Assembly: GCA_035353335.1 (NCBI GenBank)
Contig: DAOPZJ010000012.1
Span: 1 to 51,395 of the forward strand
Length of the DNA stretch: 51,395 nucleotides
Direction: 5' to 3'
DNA from: Oscillospiraceae bacterium
GTDB lineage: Bacteria; Bacillota; Clostridia; Oscillospirales; JAKOTC01
Part shown: piece after piece, positions 22,784 through 30,738 of the stretch
Position numbering within the stretch: the stretch's first letter is position 1
Layout: each line of letters opens with the position of its first letter
Made by a program: the position numbers and the translations under genes
Notes under the pieces: generated by a model
Told to the model about the DNA's origin: nothing
Seen by the model: the letters and a program-made list of their open reading frames with translations, nothing else
The model's database searches: none

Positions 22784-24772
22784 TTATACTGCGTCAAAAA
22801 CCACCATGACATGACCATCAAGGCAGTCGACGGTCACCTCGGCTCGTCCGTCCTTATATTCAAAAGGGATTTCTTTTCCGGACGGCGCAAGGATTGCATG
22901 AGCGGGTGATTTCGATAACCGGACCGACAATCGTAGATTCACGAGCGGGAAAGGGTTATCGATGATATCCATGGTCTCGGTTTTACGCAAGGGGTAATAG
23001 CTGATCAAGTGCACCACCGTTTTACCGTCTTTCTCCACCACAGTCGTCTCAAGATGGGTCGGACCGTTATCTCTGACAAGCGGTTCGGGCATGATCCGAT
23101 TGATACAGTTTTTCAAGATCAGGCGGTGGGGGAAACTCGCATTCTTGCCATAATCCGTGAAAATCGGAAACGCGAATGTGACGATTTGCCCTTTTTGAAC
23201 AACCGCTGAATATCCTGACGGTTTATCGTAAGGCGTCTGGCCATGAGAGCAGAAATGCTCGTAGGTCCGCTCGAAATAGGGGTCAATCGCCTCGTATAAA
23301 GTTTGTGCGTCGTCTGAGGCTTTCATTCTGAAAGCGCGCTCATAGACCACATGAACCATATCCGGCAAGGTCTTTGCCATTGTCTCATCGGGTTTCAAAT
23401 AGGAGACGGAGTAGGGCGAATCCCCGTGGGCGGAGATGCCGAGTTCCTGCATTACGGGCTGTCCTTTTTCACAGAGCGCTGCGCTTCCCGAAAATAACAA
23501 CGCGCCGCCATTTTTAGCAAATTCGCGAAGTTTATCTCTGAGGAAAGCGTCTGCTTTGACCATTTCGGAGACGATCACAAGCCGGTAGTTTTGGAAATCC
23601 GCTTCGGGCGGCAAGAGATCGTATTGGCAGCGCAGTTCCTGCATCAGACGCGTAATACCGATTCCGGCGGGTCCGGGGCTGTCGCCGAGTTCGGGGTCGA
23701 TCAGCACCGCAACTTCGCTCTTGAGTTTCCCGCCGCGATACCAAGGCTCACAGTCCTTCACATACCCGTAGATCTTGCCAAGCATTTCGTATACCGGTTT
23801 GTCCAATGTGCCGCGCGGGTGCAGCTGATCGCCCATTCCCAAACCGATGCCCTGGCTCATCATCAGGCAGCACTCATATCTCATAGCGGCGTCCGGTTTC
23901 AGTCCGCCGAAGTCCCCCCAGGCCTTATTGAAGCGAGAGGAGTGGCTGATGGTCGGCAGACCGAACGGACGGACATAACGGACGACATACGGAAACATCG
24001 AATAACCCGCGCCGCCTGTCGGGAGGCACTCGATTAAGATATGATTGATATATTTTTTCTCGATGTTCAAGTTCATCTTGGGGCGGCTGTTGAACCAGAC
24101 CATCGGTTCAGGATGTCCCCGGTGGGCATCGTCGACCATCTTCCGGTAACGCTCCATATAGCCGCACGCGACTTCGCGGGCATATTTATTTCGGTCATTC
24201 TCATTCTGCGGATCGTAACCGCGCTTTTTCATCCCGTCGCAGGCGTATTTGGAGATGCTGGGTTGATCCCAGCACATGTCAAAGATGATTCCGTCCGCCG
24301 GGGCAAATTTCTTTAAAACTTCATCCAGCTGATCGGCAAGGTAATCCTGATAGGGGCTTGACATGTCCATGATCCGCCAGCCCGCTTCGAACGGCGCGGC
24401 CCACTTCACTTGTTTGTCGTCCGAGTCGACGGCAACCCAATCGGGATGATTTTCGGCTGCATATTCGTCGCACTGGACACTAAGATAAATGGGTGCCAAA
24501 ATTCTTTGTTTATGCAGCGCTTCAACCTGTTCCGAAAGCAAATCCAATCCCGCAGGCAGTCCCGGATGGCGCTCGGGGCGTATTGTATTATAATAGAGCA
24601 TGCCGTGGTGGCATTTAGCGAAGACACAAACACTGTCGGCGTTTGCCTTTGCAAAAATGGCCGCGAATTCGTCGGCTTTAAAATCGCACGCCACGTCGCG
24701 AATATGCGGGCTTGTGTGAAAATCTATATGTACGGTGCGTACAGGGAAACGCGATTCACTCTCAGTCATCAT
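22784..24772 (-). CDS. GHL6-type glycoside hydrolase-like protein
   Basis: A 662-residue protein. Residues 14-24 (H-I-D-F-H-T-S-P-H-I) and K-C-H-H-G (53-57) match the hypothetical glycosyl hydrolase 6 (GHL6) pattern related to alpha-L-fucosidase-type barrels. F-D-M-C-W-D-Q-P (164-171) ends a core strand with a possible catalytic Asp. A beta-galactosidase-trimerisation-like domain follows from about residue 360, then a beta-sandwich-like tail. There is no signal peptide, so it acts in the cytoplasm. Two start codons are adjacent; the second (24769) has better spacing from AAGGGGAG. It follows a URO-D-like gene by 8 nt and belongs to that operon. Confidence 0.82.
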   Translation of the reverse strand: MMTESESRFPVRTVHIDFHTSPHIRDVACDFKADEFAAIFAKANADSVCVFAKCHHGMLYYNTIRPERHPGLPAGLDLLSEQVEALHKQRILAPIYLSVQCDEYAAENHPDWVAVDSDDKQVKWAAPFEAGWRIMDMSSPYQDYLADQLDEVLKKFAPADGIIFDMCWDQPSISKYACDGMKKRGYDPQNENDRNKYAREVACGYMERYRKMVDDAHRGHPEPMVWFNSRPKMNLNIEKKYINHILIECLPTGGAGYSMFPYVVRYVRPFGLPTISHSSRFNKAWGDFGGLKPDAAMRYECCLMMSQGIGLGMGDQLHPRGTLDKPVYEMLGKIYGYVKDCEPWYRGGKLKSEVAVLIDPELGDSPGPAGIGITRLMQELRCQYDLLPPEADFQNYRLVIVSEMVKADAFLRDKLREFAKNGGALLFSGSAALCEKGQPVMQELGISAHGDSPYSVSYLKPDETMAKTLPDMVHVVYERAFRMKASDDAQTLYEAIDPYFERTYEHFCSHGQTPYDKPSGYSAVVQKGQIVTFAFPIFTDYGKNASFPHRLILKNCINRIMPEPLVRDNGPTHLETTVVEKDGKTVVHLISYYPLRKTETMDIIDNPFPLVNLRLSVRLSKSPAHAILAPSGKEIPFEYKDGRAEVTVDCLDGHVMVVFDAV

Positions 24773-24780
24773 AACTCCCC

Positions 24781-25839
24781 TTATCTTCTGCTCAGTTCCT
24801 CATAAACTTCGTTATAATAAAGCGCGTTTTCGACCGGAGTGTTGGCGGGGATGTGGTTGCCCACAGCCATAAAGAAGCCCGGGCATTTTTTACCGATGTC
24901 CATGCAGCGCTTGACCTCGGCCCGAATCTCCTCTTTGGTGCCGAGCAATAAAATGCGGGTATCTGCGTTGCCGATAAAAACATGGGTCTTGCCGTATTTT
25001 TCGGCAATGTACTTCATATCTGTGGTCGGCTCCATTACAAACCCGTGGACACCGCAGCCCGCGATGTCGTCGATGAATTCGGTGTAACTACCATCGGAGG
25101 TATACATGATCTTTTTGCCGCTCTCAATCAAAGGCGCGAACATCTTTTTATAATTCGGAAACAGGAATTTCCGATACCAGTCGGGGTGTAAAAACGCGCC
25201 CTCGGTCCAGACAATGTCGTCGTGAATCATCACAACCGGTGCATCGGACTCGGCCAGGGCATCGAAGAATTGTTTGATCCATATGCAATAACGGTTCGCG
25301 AATTCGCCGAATTTTTTTGGATCAATGCCCGCCGCTGACAGAAGGGTATCCCAGCCGAGCATCGCAATCAGTCCGGACATGCAGGTGACATAGATACCGG
25401 TCATATTGACCAGATCGGTAAATTCGCCGTTCATTTTAGCGTATTGCTTATTGAATTTCCCAATCCACTCGCGCTTGTCGATCTCGCCGTAGAACTCCAT
25501 CGGGTCAAAATCAAACACATCCTCGGGGTCGGAGAACAGGGAAATGAGCTTATTGTCATAATCGACCCCGCCTGCTGCATAGACGGCATGCCCCATCCGG
25601 GTTCGCCTGTCCCCGAAAATATCTTCTCCGATTAAAATATTCCAGAAAAAATCATAATTCCACGCCTTTATAAATGTTTGACTGGCTCGGTTTTTCACCT
25701 CGTCGGGGCTGTTCGGGCTGACTTCGATACCGGTCACGGCTTTGATCAGATCCCAGTGGCCGTGCGCAGAATATTCGGTACGCGGCACTCTGGCCGGCAT
25801 CTCCAGATTGATTGCGGACATCCCATCGGCATATGACAT
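24781..25839 (-). CDS. URO-D-fold (uroporphyrinogen decarboxylase-like) protein, paralogue A
   Basis: A 352-residue protein of the URO-D/methylcobamide:CoM methyltransferase superfamily. It ends in the typical P-A-N-T-P-V-E-N (331-338) block and contains M-I-H-D-D-I (204-209) and W-Y-R-K-F-L-F-P-N-Y. The H-x-C zinc motif of corrinoid methyltransferases is absent; the equivalent strand reads M-Y-T-S-D-G (245-250), and the late cysteine site reads G-N-H-I-P (327-331). It also lacks the N-terminal Arg pair of heme-pathway HemE. It is therefore unlikely to be HemE or a standard MtaA. It lies between the GHL6-like gene and a second paralogue, so a sugar or methoxy-compound pathway is possible, by inference. 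Confidence 0.82.
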   Translation of the reverse strand: MSYADGMSAINLEMPARVPRTEYSAHGHWDLIKAVTGIEVSPNSPDEVKNRASQTFIKAWNYDFFWNILIGEDIFGDRRTRMGHAVYAAGGVDYDNKLISLFSDPEDVFDFDPMEFYGEIDKREWIGKFNKQYAKMNGEFTDLVNMTGIYVTCMSGLIAMLGWDTLLSAAGIDPKKFGEFANRYCIWIKQFFDALAESDAPVVMIHDDIVWTEGAFLHPDWYRKFLFPNYKKMFAPLIESGKKIMYTSDGSYTEFIDDIAGCGVHGFVMEPTTDMKYIAEKYGKTHVFIGNADTRILLLGTKEEIRAEVKRCMDIGKKCPGFFMAVGNHIPANTPVENALYYNEVYEELSRR

Positions 25840-25909
25840 ATGTGTTACATCCTTTCAGAAGTTAAATTTTGTAGTCAATATAATATAAAAAATCGGAGAA
25901 GAGAACAAC

Positions 25910-27007
25910 TTAATTTGAAAAGCTTTTGCATTCCCGGCACATCGCAAGCACATTTTCAACGGGCGCATCACGCGGGATATCATCGCCTGTGCCGAAAATA
26001 TAACCGGTTTGATTGCGGAACAGTTCCAGACACCAGCGGGTTTCATTGCATACTTGCTCGACTGTGCCGTTCAAAAGCGTAAGCGTGTTAATGCCGCCTT
26101 TGAGGCAGACGCGGCCTCCGAGTCGCGCTTTTGCGTCTTCCAGTTTAACTCCGCCGAGCGGGTCGAGCGGTTCAATCGCGTCGACACCGGTTGCTGCCAT
26201 CAGATCGAAAAGCGGTGCGGAATTGCCGCAGATATGTAAGTAGACCTTCATGCCGAGCGCGTGAAAAGCATCGGTCGCCTGCCGGTAGCGGGGCAGGCAA
26301 AACTCTTCGAAAAGCTGCGGGGAGATGACCGAGGCGCTGGCCCAGGCATCTCCCATATAGATGCCCTGAAATCCGATGCGGGCGAATGCCTTGCCCACCT
26401 CAATGCTCTGAAGCGTAAAGTGCTTCATGGCCTCATGCACCAACTCAGGTGAATCGAGCAGATCAAAAATCGCAGTTTCGGAACCGCGCAGCGCGACCAG
26501 CGGATTCATCGTCTGTCCCGCTGCATGTCCGGCTAAAAAAGCCCGTCTGTTAATCCGTTTTGCCAAATCTCGCGCGCCGTCCATATATCCTTTTTCAAGC
26601 AGTTCGTCGGCAGTCAAGTATTTGAGCGAGGGAATCTGTTCCAGCGGCACACGGGTCGGATTTATCCAAAGGTCTTGATCGTCTTCGTCAGGGAAGCGGC
26701 TGACAGGTTCTCCGGTATCTTTTTTGACAAGATGCAGCATCCCGTCGATGTACTTTCCGGTAAGTTGCTCATAAAAGACCGGGAATTCATTATAAGCGGC
26801 AACCTCAAAACCGTCAAATCCGTATAGTTCCCATGCGGCGTATAACGTATCATAATTCAACGGGGGATTGAGGATGACCTGAGACACCTTGTGCCCGCTT
26901 ACACGAGAGGCGTGCATAAACGTGATGACCGGAAAGACAGGCGGCCTGTCAACGGGTTTGCATTCCATTGCAGCGGTGACGCGCTCGACGGCGTTCATTT
27001 CCTGCAT
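25910..27007 (-). CDS. URO-D-fold protein, paralogue B
   Basis: A protein of about 365 residues that begins with the superfamily-typical N-A-V-E-R-V-T-A-A-M-E and P-V-D-R-P-P. It keeps the H-I-C-G motif (258-261), as in zinc-dependent methylcobamide methyltransferases, but the third ligand position reads G-T-G-D-D-I-P (339-345) with Asp instead of Cys. P-R-D-A-P-V-E-N closes the barrel. The ribosome binding site is weak, so the start is either 27007 or 26998; a longer frame to 27397 is rejected because it covers the promoter and the divergent gene. It is the first gene of the minus-strand operon. Confidence 0.85.
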   Translation of the reverse strand: MQEMNAVERVTAAMECKPVDRPPVFPVITFMHASRVSGHKVSQVILNPPLNYDTLYAAWELYGFDGFEVAAYNEFPVFYEQLTGKYIDGMLHLVKKDTGEPVSRFPDEDDQDLWINPTRVPLEQIPSLKYLTADELLEKGYMDGARDLAKRINRRAFLAGHAAGQTMNPLVALRGSETAIFDLLDSPELVHEAMKHFTLQSIEVGKAFARIGFQGIYMGDAWASASVISPQLFEEFCLPRYRQATDAFHALGMKVYLHICGNSAPLFDLMAATGVDAIEPLDPLGGVKLEDAKARLGGRVCLKGGINTLTLLNGTVEQVCNETRWCLELFRNQTGYIFGTGDDIPRDAPVENVLAMCRECKSFSN

Positions 27008-27062
27008 CTTTTTCTCTTTCTGCCGAAACGGCAAATAAAATACGAATAAAGGCGTTAAGGAT

Positions 27063-27091
27063 ATTATAGCGAAAAGCAATTCGGAATACAA
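27063..27091 (-). promoter_or_regulatory. Promoter of the URO-D/GHL6 operon
   Basis: On the minus strand there is TTGTAT (27086-27091), a 17-nt spacer and TATAAT (27063-27068), 56 nt upstream of the paralogue B start. Confidence 0.75.
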
Positions 27092-27125
27092 CATTAGAAA
27101 TTGCTTCTTCAAACCGAAAATCATA

Positions 27126-27153
27126 TTGCCTTTTTTACTCAATCGTTTATAAT
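27126..27153 (+). promoter_or_regulatory. Promoter of the CPBP/URO-D plus-strand genes
   Basis: TTGCCT (27126-27131), a 16-nt spacer and TATAAT (27148-27153). It is divergent from the URO-D/GHL6 promoter and about 27 nt upstream of the CPBP start. Confidence 0.65.
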
Positions 27154-27179
27154 CAAAGAAGCGCATATCCGAAAATAGT

Positions 27180-28070
27180 ATGATGAAAGCGGCGAAATTC
27201 TTGAAGAAAAAGCTTATTCTTAGTGCGGCTGTCATTCTTGTTATCTCTATTTTTACAGACATCATCTGTGGGTTGTTATTGGGTTCAATTCCATTTTGGC
27301 TGCCATACATAAAAATCGCATTATTGATTGCTTGCTTGATTTTCTTTAAGCTTTCGAATGAACTCTCCGGCCTTTGGAGAATCTCGGCGATCGGCACCGT
27401 TTATACGGTCATGGATTTGATCGTCAAATGGGTCTCCGGCTCGGCTTTTTGGAAATCGGCATTTTCCTCAGACAGCTTTATCGACACAGTCGGGAACAGC
27501 ATGCTGCTCAAGTTTATCACCGTTATCCCGATTGCCGCGTCATTTTTCTTTCTGTTTAAATCATCCGAGGAATTTTATCTCTGCCGCGGTGACCTTCGAA
27601 CAAAAGCGCATAAAATCGTCTGGCTGGGGATTCCGGAGGGAATAATCGGCTGGGGCAAACTGGCTGTGATCTCAGGTGTTTTGATCACACTCGGCACCGG
27701 ATTGCTCGGAATGGCGACCGCGCTCGGGTTTCAATTTAAAAATGCCGAACAATTGTTGCGCTATATTCCGGTAATTTTATTATTCGCAATGTGCAACTCG
27801 TTCAGCGAGGGACTGATTTATCGCTGCGGAATACTCGGCGCGCTGAAAGAAATCGTGCCGCAAGGGTATGCCGTGCTGATGTCAGCGGTGTTTTTCGGCA
27901 TCGCTCATTATTACGGAGTCCCGGGCGGTCCCCTCGGTGCTGTGATGAGCGGATTGCTCGGTTGGTATATGGCGAGGAGCATGGCCGAGACCAAGGGCAT
28001 GGTGTCTGCGTGGATCATTCACTTTATGCAGGATACCGTCATCTTCTCGATGATGGTGATGATGAAATAA
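27180..28070 (+). CDS. CPBP-family intramembrane metalloprotease
   Basis: A 296-residue protein with about seven hydrophobic segments. The CPBP/Rce1 motifs are S-E-G-L-I-Y-R (209-215), F-F-G-I-A-H (238-243) and I-I-H-F-M-Q-D (279-285). The usual E-E-x-x-x-R has Gly in place of the second Glu, a departure worth noting. There is no good ribosome binding site and the leader is short, so the start could be either of two adjacent ATGs. It is divergent to the URO-D/GHL6 operon and 18 nt upstream of a third URO-D-like gene. Confidence 0.83.
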   Translation: MMKAAKFLKKKLILSAAVILVISIFTDIICGLLLGSIPFWLPYIKIALLIACLIFFKLSNELSGLWRISAIGTVYTVMDLIVKWVSGSAFWKSAFSSDSFIDTVGNSMLLKFITVIPIAASFFFLFKSSEEFYLCRGDLRTKAHKIVWLGIPEGIIGWGKLAVISGVLITLGTGLLGMATALGFQFKNAEQLLRYIPVILLFAMCNSFSEGLIYRCGILGALKEIVPQGYAVLMSAVFFGIAHYYGVPGGPLGAVMSGLLGWYMARSMAETKGMVSAWIIHFMQDTVIFSMMVMMK

Positions 28071-28088
28071 TCATTTTGGGAGATTTTC

Positions 28089-29132
28089 ATGAACGGAATC
28101 GGCGAAAGAAAAGCGCGTTGGAACGAATTTCTCTATGGCAACGGGAATGTTCGTCAAATCCTGATGGTCAATACCCCTTGGCTCGAAGAAGAAAGACCCA
28201 GTATATGGCCTGAGTTAAAGCAGGAGCGTATTGATTGGATCTTGCGTAAATATGAAATGTTGATGAAAAGAGCGCAATGGCTGGACGACGACACCGTCCC
28301 GTTTTTGGATATGCTGACCGGCACCGATATTTTCCCGGAGGCGTTCGGCTGCGCTGTTTACAGACCGGACTTTGCCATGCCTTCTGCACGTCCCCTGGTT
28401 CATACCGCATCCGAAGCGGCCAAGCTTAAAGTACCGATGTTGTGGGATTCGTCGTTGGCATACCTTTTCGAAATGGCGGATAAGATTCAGGAGAGAACGG
28501 GGAAAGACGCCGTTTTCAAAGTGCCCGACAATCAGAGCCCGATGGATATCGCAACTCTGATCTGGGATAAAAATGAGTTTTACATCGCCATCCTCGAGGA
28601 ACCCGAAGCCGTGAAGGAACTGGCATATAAGGTTTATTTGCTGCAGACCGAGTTTTTCGACGAGTGGTTTCGCCGTTATGGGAAGAACCATATTGCCCAT
28701 TATCCGAATTACTATATGGATCACGGCATCACCTTAGCGGACGACGAGGTCGGTATCGTCAGTTCGGAGATTTTCAAAGAATTTTATCTTCCGGAGCTTT
28801 GCGCGCTCTCCGACCGGTACAGCGGGCTCGGCATGCACTGCTGCGCGGATTCCCGGCACCAGTGGGAAAACTTCAAACTGATCCCCAATCTGCGTTTGTT
28901 GAATCTGGCAAGACCAAACGATATATTAGTTGAAGCATACAAATTCTTTGCCGATTTTACCGCGCAGTATCACTGCTGGTGCGGAGACGGCCCGGCATGG
29001 ACCTGGCCGAGCCAGCGTCCCGAGAATGCCCGAATCGTCTGCGATGCGACTGCAGAAAACAAAGAAGAAGCCCTTGAAATCAGTGAGCGCTTTCGGGAGA
29101 TGTGGGAAATAAAAACATTCAAAGGTGATTAA
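28089..29132 (+). CDS. URO-D-fold protein, paralogue C
   Basis: A 347-residue distant member of the URO-D superfamily. Recognisable parts are V-N-T-P-W near residue 27, A-I-L-E-E-P-E-A-V (168-175) and the S-S-E-I-F-K-E-F-Y-L-P (225-235) helix start that corresponds to the superfamily I-S-P-x-x-F-x-E-F block. The candidate metal region reads G-M-H-C-C-A-D (248-254), so an H-x-C arrangement exists but with a neighbouring second Cys, and C-W-C-G-D (296-300) adds two more. GGGAG precedes the ATG by 6 nt. It is probably co-transcribed with the CPBP gene upstream and the small membrane gene downstream. Confidence 0.78.
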   Translation: MNGIGERKARWNEFLYGNGNVRQILMVNTPWLEEERPSIWPELKQERIDWILRKYEMLMKRAQWLDDDTVPFLDMLTGTDIFPEAFGCAVYRPDFAMPSARPLVHTASEAAKLKVPMLWDSSLAYLFEMADKIQERTGKDAVFKVPDNQSPMDIATLIWDKNEFYIAILEEPEAVKELAYKVYLLQTEFFDEWFRRYGKNHIAHYPNYYMDHGITLADDEVGIVSSEIFKEFYLPELCALSDRYSGLGMHCCADSRHQWENFKLIPNLRLLNLARPNDILVEAYKFFADFTAQYHCWCGDGPAWTWPSQRPENARIVCDATAENKEEALEISERFREMWEIKTFKGD

Positions 29133-29173
29133 ATGAATAAGTTTGACAAAAAACTAAGAAGGGACGGATTGAT

Positions 29174-29581
29174 ATGAGCGATACCAAACAAACGCACTCA
29201 TTTTTGTTGAAACTGATGTACACAGTGACCATTCTGATTGCGGGTGGTCTCGGAATCGGAATACTGGCCGTATCCGGCACAACGCAGTGGATTTTCGGTG
29301 TCGATTGTCCTCGAGTGGTTTCCGGTCTCGTCGCCAGTGTCTTTTTGTCGTTTGCATTGATATCGGTTTTGGGCTTGAGAGACCCGGTAAAGTATATACC
29401 GATCCTGTTTATGCAGCTGCTGTATAAGACCGTCTGGCTATGCGTTGTCGCCCTTCCTCTTTTAATTGCCCGGGAAATAACATCAGATATGATACCGGTA
29501 ATCGCAATTTTTTTGGCGGTTATTATCGGTGATTTGTTCGCCATACCGTTTAAAGTGTTTTTCGGAAAGAAGTCCACATAA
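29174..29581 (+). CDS. Small four-helix membrane protein of unknown function
   Basis: A 135-residue protein with four hydrophobic segments (about residues 12-34, 48-70, 75-96 and 104-126) joined by short loops and ending in a basic tail (F-F-G-K-K). AGAAGGGACGG lies about 8 nt upstream of the ATG. It follows the third URO-D-like gene by 41 nt. No catalytic motif is visible. It might be a carrier or an accessory of the cluster, but I do not recognise the family. Confidence 0.65.
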   Translation: MSDTKQTHSFLLKLMYTVTILIAGGLGIGILAVSGTTQWIFGVDCPRVVSGLVASVFLSFALISVLGLRDPVKYIPILFMQLLYKTVWLCVVALPLLIAREITSDMIPVIAIFLAVIIGDLFAIPFKVFFGKKST

Positions 29582-29651
29582 GAATTATTATACATTCCAT
29601 CACTTGTGTATATATTGGTTCGAGTCCCTTTCGGGCGGAGAGAGGAGTTTT

Positions 29652-29675
29652 AAAAAACATCCGGGTTTATCCCGG
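29652..29675 (-). terminator. Rho-independent terminator of the small minus-strand unit
   Basis: On the minus strand CCGGG-ATAAA-CCCGG (29675-29661) is followed by ATG and a run of six T. A further GTTGC/GCAAC stem lies just upstream of it. Confidence 0.75.
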
Positions 29676-29760
29676 TTGCAAGCATCCCGCAACTGCCCGA
29701 TTTGGGAATGTGGAATTAGGAATTAGGATTTTCGGAAATCTGATATGTGATTATGTTTCA

Positions 29761-29799
29761 TTAAAAAACGAAAATATGTGAACTTGAATATTTTTTCAT
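29761..29799 (-). CDS. Possible 12-residue peptide
   Basis: An ATG placed 5 nt after AAAGGAGGTG, the best ribosome binding site in the window, opens a frame for M-K-K-Y-S-S-S-H-I-F-V-F and stops. It could be a leader peptide, a very small functional peptide or the remaining start of a lost gene. Translation is likely from the initiation signals; function is unknown. Confidence 0.4.
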   Translation of the reverse strand: MKKYSSSHIFVF

Positions 29800-29829
29800 T
29801 GACCCACCTCCTTTACGCCAATTAACCAA

Positions 29830-29858
29830 ATTATAACATATTGCCAAAAAAAGAGCAA
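29830..29858 (-). promoter_or_regulatory. Promoter of the small minus-strand unit
   Basis: On the minus strand there is TTGCTC (29853-29858), a 17-nt spacer ending in the extended motif TGT, and TATAAT (29830-29835). Confidence 0.7.
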
Positions 29859-29880
29859 TGTTCGTATCTCATTTAGACAA

Positions 29881-29910
29881 TAAAAGAAGCACCCGGAGGT
29901 GCTTCTTTTA
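29881..29910 (-). terminator. Terminator of tRNA-Ser
   Basis: AAAAGAAGCACC and GGTGCTTCTTTT form a perfect hairpin around a short CGGA loop. On the minus strand the right side continues as a T-rich stretch. It starts 2 nt after the tRNA 3' end. Confidence 0.85.
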
Positions 29911-29912
29911 TT

Positions 29913-30004
29913 TGGCGGAGAGAGAGAGATTCGAACTCTCGTCAGGGTATTGGCCTGAACACGATTTCCAGTCGTGCGCCTTAGACCAGCTCAGCCATCT
30001 CTCC
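29913..30004 (-). tRNA. tRNA-Ser (anticodon GGA)
   Basis: A 92-nt class II tRNA on the minus strand. The acceptor GGAGAGA pairs with TCTCTCC, followed by the discriminator G and an encoded CCA. The D-arm region reads TGGCTGAGCTGGTCTAAGGC, the anticodon loop CTGGAAA gives anticodon GGA, a long variable arm follows, and the T-loop is TTCGAAT. GGA decodes UCC and UCU codons. It has its own promoter and terminator. Confidence 0.96.
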
Positions 30005-30063
30005 GCATCGCTGTGTCCAATTCGAAATCACGATTCAAGTGTTCCGGGTTGGGGCGCTCGAAC

Positions 30064-30092
30064 ATACTATCACAAAATCACCGGTCTGTCAA
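30064..30092 (-). promoter_or_regulatory. Promoter of tRNA-Ser
   Basis: On the minus strand there is TTGACA (30087-30092), a 17-nt spacer and TAGTAT (30064-30069). It lies just after the stop codon of the upstream gene and about 60 nt from the tRNA 5' end. Confidence 0.82.
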
Positions 30093-30099
30093 GAATATA

Positions 30100-30738
30100 T
30101 CAGACAAATTTCTCCCCGTTTTTCATCCGCACTTCAATGCGTGTAATGCTGACATCCGCTTCGGTCGCACACTGTTCGCAAAATGCATCTGTCAGAAGGG
30201 TGGGGTTGATGTTTTCGGCCACTCCGGTCGGTAATATTGCCTCGAATTCGCATTTTTCACTGTCACCTGTGATTTTGCCGATTTTCACGAGTAACTTCAG
30301 GTCGATCTCTTTTGTCCCCGATTTTGTCTTTTTGATTACGATCACCTTGTCCGCATTCCAAAACTGTTTGAACTTTACTTTTACGCCGGGGTAGGTGAAC
30401 ACGATCCGATAAGTCGCCTCGGTGATGATCTTCGGGTCATTCACAGGTGGCGCGCAGCTTATCATATGCAGTTCGGGCGGCAAAAATCGATTCAGTTTTT
30501 CCACAACTTTTTCGCAGTCGATCTCGCTCTCGGTCTGGATGTCCATGCTCTCGCAGTCGCTTTCAATCCCGAGCGAAAGCGGCAGTGCGAAAGTCAACAA
30601 GGGGCGCGGATTAAAGCCCTGCGAATAGGTCATCGGCAGCTCTGCACTGCGCAGAGCGCGCATCATCGTGCGGTTGACGTCCAGGTGTGAGATAAAGCGC
30701 AAAACGCCCTTTTTTACAAACCACAGGCGATATTTCAT
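30100..30738 (-). CDS. TIGR03936-type (DUF2344) radical SAM-linked protein
   Basis: A 212-residue protein beginning Y-R-L-W-F-V-K-K-G-V-L-R-F-I-S-H-L-D and continuing Y-S-Q-G-F-N-P-R-P-L-L-T-F-A-L-P-L-S-L-G-I, both diagnostic of this family. Family members sit next to, or are fused with, a radical SAM protein of the TIGR03960 type, as here: its ATG overlaps the partner stop by 4 nt (ATGA). A longer frame upstream is only the overlap with that gene. The biochemical role is not established; an RNA or ribosome modification role has been suggested from genome context, which is inference. Confidence 0.92.
   Translation of the reverse strand: MKYRLWFVKKGVLRFISHLDVNRTMMRALRSAELPMTYSQGFNPRPLLTFALPLSLGIESDCESMDIQTESEIDCEKVVEKLNRFLPPELHMISCAPPVNDPKIITEATYRIVFTYPGVKVKFKQFWNADKVIVIKKTKSGTKEIDLKLLVKIGKITGDSEKCEFEAILPTGVAENINPTLLTDAFCEQCATEADVSITRIEVRMKNGEKFV

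Larger units (their letters stand above)
29652..29823 (-). ncRNA. Candidate short stand-alone transcript (about 170 nt)
   Basis: A promoter at 29830-29858 and a terminator at 29652-29675, both on the minus strand, bracket about 170 nt. The RNA would carry a perfect Shine-Dalgarno and a 12-codon frame near its 5' end, then GTTGC/GCAAC and CCGGG/CCCGG stems. No longer gene lies downstream on this strand. It may be a small RNA, a peptide gene, or the fossil of a deleted gene whose promoter and terminator remain. This and the tRNA terminator account for most of the 331-nt gap after 29581. Confidence 0.5.

Noticed and set aside
27007..27397. N-terminal extension of the URO-D paralogue B frame by about 130 codons
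   Set aside because: It covers the predicted promoter and the divergent CPBP gene, and the superfamily sequence begins only at the ATG near 27007.
29615..29640. tRNA-like T-arm sequence (GGTTCGAGTCC) followed by GGCGGAGAGAGG resembling the tRNA-Ser 3' end
   Set aside because: The stem does not pair beyond two or three bases and no matching 5' half exists, so neither a tRNA nor a convincing integration-site duplicate can be claimed.
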